Below, piece after piece: positions 10,500 through 22,969 of a DNA stretch of 64,000 bases. The first letter of the stretch is position 1. Every line of letters starts with the position of its first letter. The stretch spans positions 620,001 to 684,000 of the forward strand of contig JAGYVD010000008.1 in the NCBI GenBank assembly GCA_021209875.1. Reading direction: 5' to 3'. The notes beneath the pieces were generated by a model, which saw nothing but the letters and a program-made list of their open reading frames with translations, was not told where the DNA came from and ran no database searches. The DNA comes from Rosellinia necatrix (taxonomy: Eukaryota > Ascomycota > Sordariomycetes > Xylariales > Xylariaceae). Both the position numbers and the translations under genes were made by a program.

Positions 10500-13000
10500 G
10501 CTTGATAAATTAAAAGCTGTGCAAAAATATTTAATTGATAACTTATAAAAAAAGTTTTATTAAACTTAGCAACGCGTTATACGCGTCGCTTGTACTATTT
10601 ATAAAAAAAGCTAGTAAAAAACTCCGCTTTTATATAAACTATCGAAAATTAAACAAAATTACAAAAAAAAACCGGTACCCCTTACTACTTATTAAAAAAA
10701 CCCTGTCTTATATTTTAAATGCTAAAATCTTTACAAAAATTAACGTAAAACAGGCTTTTTATTATATCTGTATATATAAAAATAATAAAAATCTAACTAT
10801 TTTTTATATAAAATATAAAGCATATTATTATAAAGTATTACTGTTTAAACTAATAAACGGTCCGTCTACGTTTTAAAAATATATTAATAATACGTTATTC
10901 GACTTTTTAAATAATTTTTATAGCGTATATATAAACAACGTACTTATTTATTTAGACAACTTAAAAATATATAAAATATATATAAAAAAAGTTCTTTAAA
11001 AGCTGCGTAATGCTGGCCTACAGGCCGATCTAAAAAAAATCAGAGTTTTATATATAACAAACTAAATTCCTAAGTTATATTATTAGTACTAAAAATATAT
11101 AAGTTGACCTAGCAAAAATTAAAGCTGTAGTAAATTAAAAACCTTTTACTACAGTAAAAAACATATAATCTTTTTTAAAATTCTGCAACTTTTACTAAAA
11201 ATTTATTAATTAATATAGTCGTATTACAATCCTTATAAATTATTTAATACAAAAAAACAAGGCTTTTAATTAGATAGACAACTATAACAAAGCTTTTTAT
11301 CGACTAAAAAAAGCTCTAACAACAGCTTTTTTATTAAAATATTATTAATATAAGCTGCTTATAAAAATTAAAACTAACTTGTCCGACAGGGTTGCAGCAG
11401 AAGTATTATTACAGCTATACAAAAATAAATAACATTTTACAGCTTATTTTTTAAAAATACTATATAATGCTGAACTAAACTATAATATTTTTAATAAAAA
11501 AATGCTAGCTATAACTATAGCGTTAAAAAAATAAAAGCTAGAATTAATAAATAATTAAAAAAAACTCTTTTTTATAATTATAAACTATTAAACATTAGAA
11601 CATTTTAATATAAAACAACATTTAAACTTAAAACAAGCCGAATAAACTAAACTATTTTTAAAATATAACTTTTTAATTATTTTCTGTCCCGGAAAAAAAA
11701 ACATAATAGCTGACGCTTTGTTGCGCAAACAAAAAGACTTAATAATATAAAAAGCTAAAAAAAAAAACACAAAAATATTTAACGATTTTTTAACCTATTA
11801 CCGGCAAAACAAAACCGATATTTTTATAAACAAAAAAATGTTAAGTTTTTATATTAGCTTTAAAAAAAAAAATTAAAAAATTAACTAGTTTTTAGCTAGT
11901 TAATAAAATATTAAAAAAAAACCAAAAAGATTTTAAAATAAAAATTTATTAATAAAAAGCTAAAAAAACCAAAAACAACAACTTTTAGCAACTTAAAAAC
12001 AGATTAATAATAGTATATAAGAAGCTAATAGTTTTTGATTACTTTTATTTAAAAACCAGGCTTATTTAAAAAATTTATAATCGTATGCCTACTGCCCACT
12101 TAAATAAATATAAAACTAAAAAACTAATGTTAAAAAAATATTAATAGCCTAGACTAGCTAATAGTTATAATATATATATAACAAACTATATAAAATGCTA
12201 ATCGGCAAAAATATCTCGCGATAAAACCCCAGGGTTTCTAAAACTACTACTAATTTTTAACTGTATATAACGACATTTAGTAATAAATTTTAAACAAATG
12301 CCTAAAAAATAAACATAGATATAATAACATGTTAATTATAATAAACCGTTTAAAAAAAAAAGCATAAATAATTTTTTATATAATATAAGCTATAGCGATT
12401 AATACAGCAAAAATATATTATAAAAGCTTATTTAAAATATTTAGCATATTTATAATTATAACGTTAAACAGAGAACTATAATTTATTTTAGTTTTTATTA
12501 ACGAATTATATAAATTAATAAGCATAAAATATATATTAGCTTTTATAAAACATTATAAAACTGCTAAACAAATAAAAATAATAAATAAATATTTTAATTA
12601 ATAATTAAAGCTTTATATTAGCTATTACTAAAACGACTAGTTAGAATAAATATTAGCAATAAACTACGCTTAAGCATTATTACTTCATAAGTTTATAGGA
12701 CTGTCGCTTTATAAAATAAAAATAAAATTTCTGATGCTTTTTAATTTTAACTAAAAAAATAAAACAGCTGTAAAAAAACTAAAAAAACTATTAGTTAAAA
12801 AAAAAAAACATTTAAAATAAAAGCGTAAAACAAGGTATTAAAAATAGTTTATTTTGTAAACTCTGCTAAAGAATACTTAAAATAAATTTAAACGTAAATA
12901 ATAAAACAGGCTAACCGCAGACAATAAAACCCCGATTTTAATATAAAAAACTATATATTAATACTAAAAAAAAAATAATTATAAAAAATAAACCGTCCGT
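10500..13000 (+). pseudogene. Ty3/gypsy pol remnant (RT, RNase H, integrase)
   Basis: The open frame 10535-10876 reads as the N-terminal half of a Ty3 reverse transcriptase: it has a KxxRFxxxYRKLN-like segment, KKNRYPLLLI, and FTKIxVKQAFYYI. The catalytic YIDD motif follows at 10928-10939 but now reads YINN, both Asp codons having become Asn by G-to-A changes. RNase H ends at 11587-11745 (HLEHF..., then CPGKKNIIADALLRK with one internal stop). At about 12196-12300 an integrase entry segment with SRDKTPGFLK and a degenerate LPIPxRPW block is readable. The protein cannot be made; the identification rests on these motifs in the family's normal order. Confidence 0.85.
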
Positions 13001-13695
13001 CTAATAAACTAAACTATTTTATAATATAATAAAAGTTTAAAATAATTAACAGAAATAAAAACATGTTTATTTTAAAAGTATTATTTAATTAAAAATTAAT
13101 AAACCGATATTACGCCGACTAATTACAATTATACCTAAATAACCTATTATTAGGACAAAAGCCTGAAAACTTAGATAAAAAACTGGTCGAACTGCAAAAA
13201 AAAAAAAAATTTACTATAAAAAAGATTAGAGCTTTAAAAATATATTATAAAAAGCTATAATATTAAATTAATTAAAAAAATTAAAATATTAACGACAAAT
13301 AGTATTTAGTAAAAAACTTTAAAAATAGTATAGAATTATTAAAAAAATTCTATAATATAAATCTAAAAGCAGCAGAACCCCCGATAAAATTAAATAATTA
13401 GTTATAAGCCGCAAAAAAAAACAGGTTTAATATAATATATAAAAATAATAATAAAGCTGTACAAAAAAATATAATAAAGCAAAAATAAAAATAAACATAA
13501 ACTAAAACAAACGTAAAAAAAAATAACATAATATAAAAAAACTTATATAATAACTTAATAATATAAAGGCCTAAAAAGCATTATATAAATAAATACCCGA
13601 GGCAATCTTTTTTTTTGCTAGAAAACACCACATAAAAGTTGCAAATTTAAAACCTGGACATGTTTTATAAACAAGCCATTTTTTTAAAAAAAAAG

Positions 13696-13948
13696 TAATT
13701 ATAAATAGCTGGTCTAATCCTTCCTATAACATGCGTAGCACGCGCAGGACATCCGTACATTTATTGCCAACTAGTACGCACAGACCAGCTGTAGCGCACA
13801 GACTGGACCCACCCCACACCTGCACTTAGCCAGAATTCTAATAGGCTAATTCCTTCCACTTACTCTTTCCTTTTTCATCTATAGATTTTTTGTACAATAC
13901 ATCACTTATTGCTAGAGCCTTAACTTCTTATTTGTGACTGGTGCAACA
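13696..13948 (+). repeat. 3' LTR of the Ty3/gypsy element
   Basis: It aligns with 7134-7386 base for base in length. Each copy carries private transitions, so RIP struck them separately after insertion. Confidence 0.85.
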
Positions 13949-14279
13949 TTATTTAAAACTAAAAAAAGATTTTTTAATTATTATTATATAATAGTTTTTT
14001 ATTTATTATAACTTAATATAATTATAATATATATAAAAAAACTCTGTAGCATTATTAAATTTATTTGTTAATATAAGCGCTACTTAAGATTAAAAGTTTT
14101 TTAGTAATATTTATAGATTATTAATTTTTAACTTTTTTTAATATTTTAAACTTTAAAATATATATATATGTTAAACAGATAAACTAAAGCTATTTAATAT
14201 ATATATGATATATATTAAAAAAAAACGCAATAAAATAGCAAATGTTTTATTATATATAATATTTTTTTTTTTAGACTAT

Positions 14280-14487
14280 TGAGAAGATTGGTATGAGGGT
14301 AGAAAGAAAGATGCTTCTATTAATTCCTCTGCTAGGTGGGGAATTCTAGTAAGTCTAGAATTAACCCCTGCAGGGGTGGCCGTGGGCCACCTGTTGCCAG
14401 CCGTAGCCTGTGCAACCTATCTAATCTAATCTAATAATACACGAGCCGTTGGCTCGATTGATACGGGCCCCTTCGGGGACTCTATCA
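14280..14487. mobile_element. Solo LTR, 208 bp, TSD ACTAT
   Basis: It starts TGAGAAGATTGG and ends TCTATCA, flanked by perfect ACTAT duplications (14275-14279 and 14488-14492). It holds several hairpins: AATTCTAG..CTAGAATT near 14342-14362, GGTGGCC..GGCCACC, CGAGCC..GGCTCG, and a GGCCCC..GGGG stem near its end. Composition is much richer in G+C than the flanks. Confidence 0.82.
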
Positions 14488-14772
14488 ACTATAAAAATAT
14501 ATTTTTTTATTTAAGTTATATAGTTTAGAATATTTAAATATAAAAAAATAAAATTAAAAAATATTAAGCTATGCTAAAATTTATAAATAATTTAAAAATA
14601 TTAAAGTTAATTAATAAGTTAACTAATTAAATAAAAAATAACTTATATATTATTATAATATTATGCTTAAGCTTAATATAGCATTAGTTAAATAATAAAT
14701 TAGAATATTATTTTTAATTAAAAAACTTGCTTGCTTTAAAATACTATTATTTTTTAAAAATAAAGATATTAT

Positions 14773-15082
14773 TGCATAGGCTTTGTACATGCGGTGCACG
14801 TACTATTCACGCGTAAAACAGAATACAACTTTTTATTATATAATGTTTATTATGCTTAATAATTCTATTTAAATAACTATTATGCATAGCATTATTTTAA
14901 GTCTTATATAAAAATTCTGCTAGCGTACAACTTATTAAAATAACAACGATAATACAGCTTGTTTTACGTATAAAATATATACGTTATATATATATATATA
15001 ATATATATGCTATATATTTATATAAAACATATATATATATAACAGCTATAAATAATTATAATTAATTGCTATAGTTCTAATA
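14773..15082 (-). repeat. 3' LTR of the copia element (left copy)
   Basis: 310 bp, pairs with 22660-22969. It retains TGCATAGG at the left end; its right end reads TAATA where the partner has TAACA. The two copies share the segment with CGCGTAAAACAGAAT and a long central block. Confidence 0.8.
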
Positions 15083-15360
15083 CTGGCTTTTTTTTTTATT
15101 AGTCGCAGTTTTTTACTTGTACGTTATTTTCTGCTCGTACGTAGTTGCCTACACGTACATAGTTGCCTGTTTATATATAGTTGCTTTTTTATATAAAGTC
15201 TCCCGCTTGTACGCAGCTTTTAATTCGTGCACGCCTTATATAGCTGCCGCCCGGTACTTAAACCCGGGCCTAAAATTGCTAGCATATTTTCCGCTGCTTA
15301 AATATATATACGGCCCCACTTATAGCTAACTTTCTGTTCCGCTGTTCCGTTTATTTTTTT

Positions 15361-15390
15361 TTTTTTTATATATATATACACATATACACA

Positions 15391-15427
<37 letters not shown>
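15361..15427. repeat. TA/CA dinucleotide microsatellite
   Basis: A T-run followed by alternating TATATA, CACACGCACACACA and TATATA words immediately precedes the nested MITE-like element. Confidence 0.85.
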
Positions 15428-15535
15428 GCTACAGTATGCTAGGGGTAGGAACTAGACAGTGAATAAGTGGCCCTACTTAGTCTGTAATACCTGTACAGCC
15501 AACTAACCAGTTGGTCCCCATCCTTTTCTGTAGCA
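15427..15535. mobile_element. MITE-like element, copy 1 (RIP-affected), 109 bp
   Basis: It begins TGCTACAG and ends CTGTAGCA, 8-bp perfect terminal inverted repeats. A second copy lies at 48508-48620 in the gene-rich half. Shared internal blocks include CAGTTGGTCCCCATCC near the right end. Copy 1 has several T or A positions where copy 2 has C or G. It sits nested inside the copia element. No clear target duplication is visible, so the class is uncertain. Confidence 0.6.
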
Positions 15536-16198
15536 ATATATATACATACACGTATATAGTAGCTTTTTTTTTGTATGGTATAAATGCTGACTTTTAAAAG
15601 CTGCAGCATTAATAATAATAATAACAATAATAATATCTGCTGCTGCCCCCGCTGCTGCTGCTGCTGTTTCTGCGCCGCTTGCCCGCTTTTACTTTTGTTT
15701 TATGCTTTTTTTAATAAAAAATGTTTTATAGTTCGTAAACTTTGTTTATATAAAAAAAAACGGCCGAATAAAAGTTTACCGCTTTTTTATAAAAACTTAG
15801 GCCTATTAAGTTTTAATATAGTTTTTATATATTAACGTATGTAATTTTTTTTTTAAGTAAATAATTGTTTATATGTTTTTTTTTTTTTTGTTAACAGGTT
15901 TTTATGTGCGACAAAATATTAAAAATGCTGTTGCCGCTGCTTTTTTTTATAATATTTTGTTCTACATCACCAACAGGGCACACCGCGCAGTATAAATAGT
16001 ATGTATTCTGGGGGGGAGCGTAAGCTTAATACGGGTCGCTTTTAGTACGAGGCCGCAGCTAAAAGTGTAGCAAACGTATGTTTATCCTTTAGCGTCGAAT
16101 TTAATACGTAGTTAGGCCTAAAAAGCTAGCCGGAAAAATGCCTTACGCTATATATGCTATCTACCGACTAAAAAAAACTTAATTTTTTTTTAGTGGCC

Positions 16199-16321
16199 TG
16201 TTGCTATCAGGTGGTAGGTGGGACAAATTTGGGGCTATTTTGAGCCTAATGTGCCTAAGAGTTGGGGTTGTAGAAGGGGAAATTGGGTGGTGGAGCCCTG
16301 ACCCTAGTAGAACCTAATCAT
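16199..16321. other. G-rich island of unknown nature inside the copia element
   Basis: About 120 bases starting CTGTTGCTATCAGG and ending AACCTAATCA stand out by their high G content within AT-rich DNA. TG..CA-like ends suggest another small LTR-type insertion, but I find no flanking duplication and no second copy. Confidence 0.3.
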
Positions 16322-17299
16322 TTAAATAGCAGCTTTAAACTTTTTTATAAACGTTTAAGCTAAATTTATCTGCTGCAAAAACTATTTTTAAGCTTTTTTA
16401 GTTTAAAACTAAAAAGCTTAATATTTAAAAGCATGTGTAAATAAACCGCGTAATAGCTGCTGCTATAATTAAAAAGCTTTATTTAATTTATATTATTAAA
16501 TCTTTAGTTTTTAAAAAAGCGCTTGTGTTTTTTATATCTAGCGCTTATATAAAACGCGATGTTTTAACTATAGCTAAAAAAAAAAAAAAGTTAAATAAAT
16601 TTTTTTTTTTTGCTTTTTTTTTTATGTTTTGTTTTTTTTATACATAAATAATATAAAAATAAAAATATAATCTATATAAACATAAAAATAAAAGTATAAC
16701 TTATATGTAGTTTTTTTGTATATAAAAAAAAAAAAAAAAAATAACTTTTAATTTTTTTTTTTAAAAAAAAACAATTAATTATTGTATATAATAAAAAATA
16801 CAAAGCTTAAAATCTATTATATCAGTTTATTTATAAACCGTAGACTTTTAAGTTTTGCTAGCTTTAATTAAAAATTAAACTTAAAACATATAACAGCTAA
16901 CTATTATATATATTATTATTATATTATTAAGGCCTGTTTTTAAAAAGTTAGGCCTTTAATAATAGTTATATATTTTTATATAAATAAAATAAAGTTTAAG
17001 CTGTTATTATATAAAAAATAAAATAAAAATATTTAAAAATAATAAAAATAATAAAAAATAGCAAAGTTTAAGGTCTATAATGTTTTTTATAAACTTTAAA
17101 CTTTATAAGCTTTAGCTAAAAATTAAACTTAGGTTATATAATAGTTAAATATAATATATGTTGCTATTATATTATTAAAGCCTGTTTTTTAAAAAGTCAG
17201 GTTTTTAGTTATGCTTATATTTTTATTATATAATAAAATAAAGTTTATATTATTATTATATAAAAAATAATATCTATTATTATATAAACTTTGCTTTTT

Positions 17300-20200
17300 A
17301 TTGTTTTTGTTTTTAGTTTATTTTATATATATTTTAACCTGTATAATTAGTTTATTTATAAATACCAGGTTTTTAAAGCTTAGTTTAGCTTTTATTTAAT
17401 AAATATATCTATTAAGTTATTAGCACTATTAATTTATTATATTTTAAAAATTTTCTTTTTTTATATAATTTTTAAAGTAATATAATATTTATTATTAAAC
17501 GTTTTTTTATATTATATCTAGCTTTATTAATAAACAGTTATATAGTAATTTTAAGTTTAAGCTTAAAACTATTAAAACTAAAAAACGTTTAAAATAACGA
17601 AAAAATTTTAAATCGTTATATATAAAACTATCGCATTATTAAATTTATTAATTATATTATATAGCTTATTTATTAAAACATTTTAAATAATGTTTTTATA
17701 TTTGTTAAAATTTTAATATAAAATATTTTTAGTTATTTTAAAACTTAATTTTTTTTATATAATGTTTTATTATTAATATAATAAAAATCTAAGCTAAAAC
17801 TTATATTAATATTATTAATAAAAATCTGTTAATAAAAATAAATAGTTTTATACGTATTAAATTTAATAATATAAAAATTAAACTTTGCTTAAAATTATTT
17901 ATCTGTTATTAAATCTTTTAGTTTAAGTTTTAATATTATTTAAAGCTGGATTAATTATTTAAATAGCTATTAATAAGTTATATAAAGCTTTTAGTTAGTA
18001 TATATTATTAATATAAGCTTTTTAGCCTGCTATAAAATATAGTTTTAAACAGTTTTTATTATATAAAAATTAATTTAAGCTAGTTGTTTATTTTATTTTT
18101 TATATTAAAATAATATTTTTTATATAATAATATAATTTGGCCGTTATTAAATTTAATTAAGTGTTTTAATCGAAATATTTTTTAGCTTTATATAAAAATT
18201 AGCTTGTTTTAGCTTATGTTTTTTTTTAAAAGTTTAATATAATAAAACTAAATATATTATTTATTTATAAGCTAGTAATACTAAAGTTTTTAGTTGTTTT
18301 ATTATATATAATAAATATAAGTTATATATAAATATAAACATATTTAATTATTTTTAATAATATTAATAATAAGTTTTTAATTAATACAGCTTTAATTTTG
18401 CTAGTTTATACAGCGGTTATATAATTTTTAAAATTGTTTTTTTAAAATATTTTAGCTTAAGTTTGCTTAATAGTCGTGCGAAAATCTTTTTTATTAATTT
18501 GTTTTTTAATTATATATACGTTTATATAATATTTTAAAGTTTATTTAAAGTATTATAGTTGCAGATTAATAAAAGTTTAAATATTAGCAGCAGTTTTTAG
18601 CTTATTTGCTAAATAGTTAAAAATTATATAAATATTGTTTTTTTTTCAGCGTTATTATATTTTTATATAATAAGTTTTAATTTTTTATATAATTAAGTTG
18701 TTTTTTTTTATTTTTATATAAGTTTAAACTTAAAATTTAAGTTTTGCTATATTTAAATTTAATATATTTAATAAACTAAAATATTTTTTATATAATAAGG
18801 TTGTTAATTTTAGTTACGTTTGATTTTTTAAATAATGTTTCTGGTGTAATAATTATACTGTTTTTCCGGAGCTTTACTGTTAAAGCGTACGCCTGCTGTT
18901 TTTTTGCCGTTATAAAAATATTGTCTAGCTTTTATATAAATATAGCCTGTATATCGGTATTTATAGTAGCGTTTTTTTTTAGTCTGCTACGCTTTTATAT
19001 AATAAATGTTTAAACAGTTTAAAATATTTTTTATTTGTTAATTTATTATTTATTTATCGTATAATAATATAGTTTAATTTAAATATATTAAAATTGTATT
19101 AAGCTATTAATTAAGTCGATAACTATATTAAATCTTTTAATTAATTAAATCTTGTACAGCTTTTGCTAATTTTTCTTTTTTTTTTATACTAGGACTTTGC
19201 TTTTTAAAAGTAGTAAAAATATATTATACGTAACTAAGCTATTATATTTATTAATCGCATAGTTGATTTTAACTTTGGCCTGTTTTTTACGCAACATTTT
19301 TATAGCTTTTTTTATTGCTTCTATTTTTTGTACAATATTTAATAAAAGGGGTAAATCTTGGTTAATTTTAAGGTATGCTTTAAATATTAGCAGAGTAAAT
19401 ATTAGTCCGTTTAAACTTGTAGTATTATTTAAAGCTTTAACTGCTATTTATAAAATTAATTCCTGTTTTATATAATATTTAATTTTTATTTTTAATATAT
19501 TATATGTACAGCAAAGTAGTTTATATGCTTGTTTAATCTTGCTTATTATTTAATAAGCTTTAATAAGCATTATATAATATTATATATTAATTATTCTAGC
19601 TTAGTTTTAAAATTCTTTTAATAAAAAATTTATATTTAAGTTATATATAATATAATTAAAAGTTTTTAATATATATTAATCTAATATTTATATAATATTT
19701 TTAAACGTTATATATAAACAGAGATTTTAAAAATATTACAGCTTAAAATAATATTATAGTATTAATAATATAAAGCATTTATTTATTATTTATTTATATA
19801 GTATTAATTATAACTTTATAGTTAAAATTACAGTTATTTTTAATTAAAAATTTAAAATGTTTTAATATTTAATTATATAACTAGCAGTAATAATAAAACT
19901 TCTGGATTTTTTAAAATTAAATAGTTTATATTATATTTTATACGATTTAATAGCTTATATAATTTTTTATATAAAAATGTTTAAAGCGGCAGTATAAACG
20001 TTTTAGCTCTGCTTTAATAAAATATGTTTTAGTTTTTTAAAAGTTTATATTAAAAAATAAATGTTTTTATTTATATATAATAAATATAGTTTTTTTGTTT
20101 TATTATATAATAACGTTTTTTATATTATTAAAGTAGGCTTATAAACAGTTTATATTTTTAAAAAAAATAAAAACAGTGTTAAAATGTTTAAAATATAATA

Positions 20201-22600
20201 TATTATTATATTAAAAACGTTTTTATTTTAACTGTTTTAATTAATATAATAGTTTTTCTGTTTTTAAATTATATAAAAGCAGTTTTTTTGTTTATTTAGC
20301 TTGTACGTAAAAGTTTATATAAATATATATTTTTAGTTATATTTTGCTTATTATTAAATAGTTAAAAGCACTTATATTTTATAATTTATTTTAATATTTC
20401 GTATAATATTAGTTGTTTAATATAAATTAATTAAACAGAACTTTTATTTTTAATTTTAAATATTTTTTTGTTATATAGTATATAAATATATTTTTTATTA
20501 AAAACTAAATTAACTATATATTCTGTTTATTATTAATTTTTTTTTTATTGTTGTTTAAATCTAGCTTAAAATATTTTTTATATTTTATAAAATATGCTAA
20601 AAAATCGTTAAGCAATAAAAAGCAGTTAAAAATTATTTTATATAAGTTAAAATATATGCTTTTTGCACAGGCTTTTTTTTAAAATGTATAGTTTGTTAAT
20701 TAGCAGCCTGTTTTTTTATATATATAACATTTTTTATTTATATAAGCGTTATAATTAAGTTGTTTTTTAAGTTATAAAAAGTTCTGTTATATATTAAGCT
20801 AGCTTAAAAGTTTATGTATATTTTTAAGTTAAAAAGTTTTTATATAATTGTTTTAGTTATATTTTTAAGCGGTAAAATAAATATTATTTATTTTTTGTAT
20901 AAAATGTTTTGTTTTATTTTTATTTATAATTTGCAAACATGTTTTTAAGTCGGCAAAAAAGCTTTTATATATAAATTTTTTAAAATATAAAAGCTGTTGC
21001 TAATTTTAATATGTTTTAATATGCTTATATAACAGTTATATTTAGCTGGATTTTATTTTAATAGCTTGTTTTTAAAACTTGCTGTATTTTTGCTAGCTTA
21101 ATAATTATTAAATTTAATATTTTATGCGTAGCTAAATTTAGGTTATTTTATTTTGTTTATATAAAAATAATATTAGTTTAATCGGTTTAATATTAGCTGT
21201 AGTTTATGTTTATATTAAAATAAATATTTATTATATAATAAATTTTATTTTAAGTTTTATTTAGTTTAATATTATATATATAAAAGTTTTTAGCTGGACT
21301 TTTAATATAATTAAAAATATAACGTAATATTAGTTTTTATTATTTTAAATTGTTAATATAAACTAATAAACAGCCGTGCTTTATTATATAATAAATTATA
21401 TAGCTTGCTAAAATAGTTTTTTTTTTTTCTACGTTTTTTAGAAAATAGCGTATTTATTAGAAGGTATATTTCTGTTTTATATGTTTTAAAAAAAAATAGG
21501 TTAAAAAACATGTTTATTATAGTTAGGTCAGGCGTTATATATATATATAATAGTTATTTAAAAGTTTATAAAAAGTAGTATATAACAAAGTATTTATAAA
21601 CTAATTAAAAGTTTAGTTTATATTTTATAAATATTATATGTTTATTTATTAAATTAAAAATATATTTATATTTAATTATTAGTTGTATAAATAATCTGTT
21701 AGTTTTTTTTTAAAGTTTAAAACATATATTAAATATTAATTTTAGTTATAATATATTAAATAATATTTTAAGCTATAAAATGCTTATATTATTTATATTT
21801 ATATAAAGCTATTAATTTAAAATAAATAAATTAAATATTTATATAAACATTAGTATAAATATAAACAAAAACGTTTTAGTTTATTTAATATATATGGTTT
21901 TTATATAATTTATATAAGCTTAACTATTTATATAAAGCTGTTATTACTGCTAAATTATATATTTTTTTATTTAATATATTAAATAGTTTTTATTAGATCA
22001 GCTTATAAAGTTAGTTTTATATTTTATACGTTTATAATTTAAAATCTTCGATATACAACTTTTATAATAGCTGGCTAATTATATTTAAATATTTATTTTT
22101 TAAAATATAACAGGCTGTTTATATATTAAATATAATCAGGGTTGCAGTTATAACATCAGGCTTTTATTTTTAATATTATATATTAACAGCATTTTATATA
22201 ATACGTTTGCTAATTCTATAGTTTATTGCAATTTTGTTATATTATTTAATATTATTACGTGTAATAAAAGTTTTTTTATTATATAATTATTTTAAAATTA
22301 TTATAAAAATATATTAAAAATAAATAAACAAGTTTTAATAATAAATTAATAAACAAGTTTTTAAAAGTTTGTTTATATATTATTTAGTTTTTATATAATA
22401 AATAGTTTTATATAATTATATATTATTGTTTTTAATATTTAATTTTTATATTATAACTTTAAAATATAATAAAACATATAAAAATATAAATATTTAAAAT
22501 TAATTTTTTAAGCTTTTATTATATAAAAATAACTTGTTTATATAAAACAAAATTTTTAAAATATAATATAAAAACTTATTTAAGTTTATTAAACTTTAAA
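17300..22600 (-). pseudogene. Copia gag-pol remnant
   Basis: On the minus strand, 19475-19263 reads with one stop as a block containing AVKALNNT, a GLIFTLLIFKAY segment and a Lys-rich AIKKAIKMLRKKQAK tail. This corresponds to the conserved AVKAxNxTxGPxGLVPTLLVFGAYP region of fungal copia polyproteins. At about 18500-18400 the sequence ILKIIxPLYxLA matches the LPxxGTILKxxxPLYGLxES block of copia reverse transcriptases (RVT_2). The order integrase then RT on the minus strand is the copia order. The gag portion nearer the 5' LTR is not recognisable. Confidence 0.7.
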
Positions 22601-22659
22601 CACGTTTTATTTTTATTTTTGCTAATCTGTAGTTATGTTCTGCAACTATTAATCAATAT

Positions 22660-22969
22660 TAAATAAGCTTTATATATATAATATATATATTGTTTACGCG
22701 TAAAACAGAATATAACTTTTTATTATATAATGTTTATTATACTTAATAATTTTATTTAAATAACTATTATATATAACATTATTTTAAGTTTTATATAAAA
22801 ATTCTACTAGCGTACAACTTACTAAAATAACAGCAATAATACAGCTTGTCTTATATATAAAGCATACACGCTGTATACATATATATAACATATATGCCAT
22901 ATGCTTGTACAGAGCATATGTATATATAACAGCTGTGGGTAACTATGACTAATTGCTATAGTTCTAACA
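22660..22969 (-). repeat. 5' LTR of the copia element (right copy)
   Basis: 310 bp. Read on the minus strand it starts TGTTAGAACTATAGC. The partner LTR differs mainly by transitions in both directions, showing independent RIP of each copy. Confidence 0.8.

Larger units (their letters stand above)
7134..13948 (+). mobile_element. Ty3/gypsy LTR retrotransposon, full length, RIP-inactivated
   Basis: Direct 253-bp LTRs at 7134-7386 and 13696-13948 enclose 6.3 kb. An A-rich polypurine-like tract (AAAAAAAAAG) lies immediately before the right LTR, as expected for plus-strand orientation. TTAT occurs on both outer flanks (7130-7133 and 13949-13952), a possible 4-bp target duplication. Within the interior, conserved Ty3-type reverse transcriptase, RNase H and integrase segments occur in that order. 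Every frame is riddled with TAA/TAG, mostly explicable as CAA/CAG changes. The element is dead. Confidence 0.88.
14773..22969 (-). mobile_element. Ty1/copia-type LTR retrotransposon, 8.2 kb, RIP-inactivated
   Basis: Two 310-bp direct repeats (14773-15082 and 22660-22969) bound the element. On the minus strand an A-rich polypurine-like tract lies directly before the downstream LTR (revcomp of 15083-15105), which fixes the orientation. Minus-strand segments match fungal copia polyproteins: an integrase-side block at 19475-19263 and a reverse-transcriptase block at about 18500-18400. Nearly all reading frames are destroyed. The flanks (ATTAT left, GATAT right) do not form a clean target duplication. 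The 1.2 kb next to the downstream LTR is less AT-rich and carries a nested MITE-like element. Confidence 0.8.

Noticed and set aside
13000..13200. Chromodomain at the end of the Ty3 integrase
   Set aside because: Many fungal Ty3 elements have one, but the sequence here is too degraded to show it.
15584..15835. 83-codon ORF with poly-Asn and poly-Cys
   Set aside because: Simple AAT and GCT repeats inside a dead copia element.
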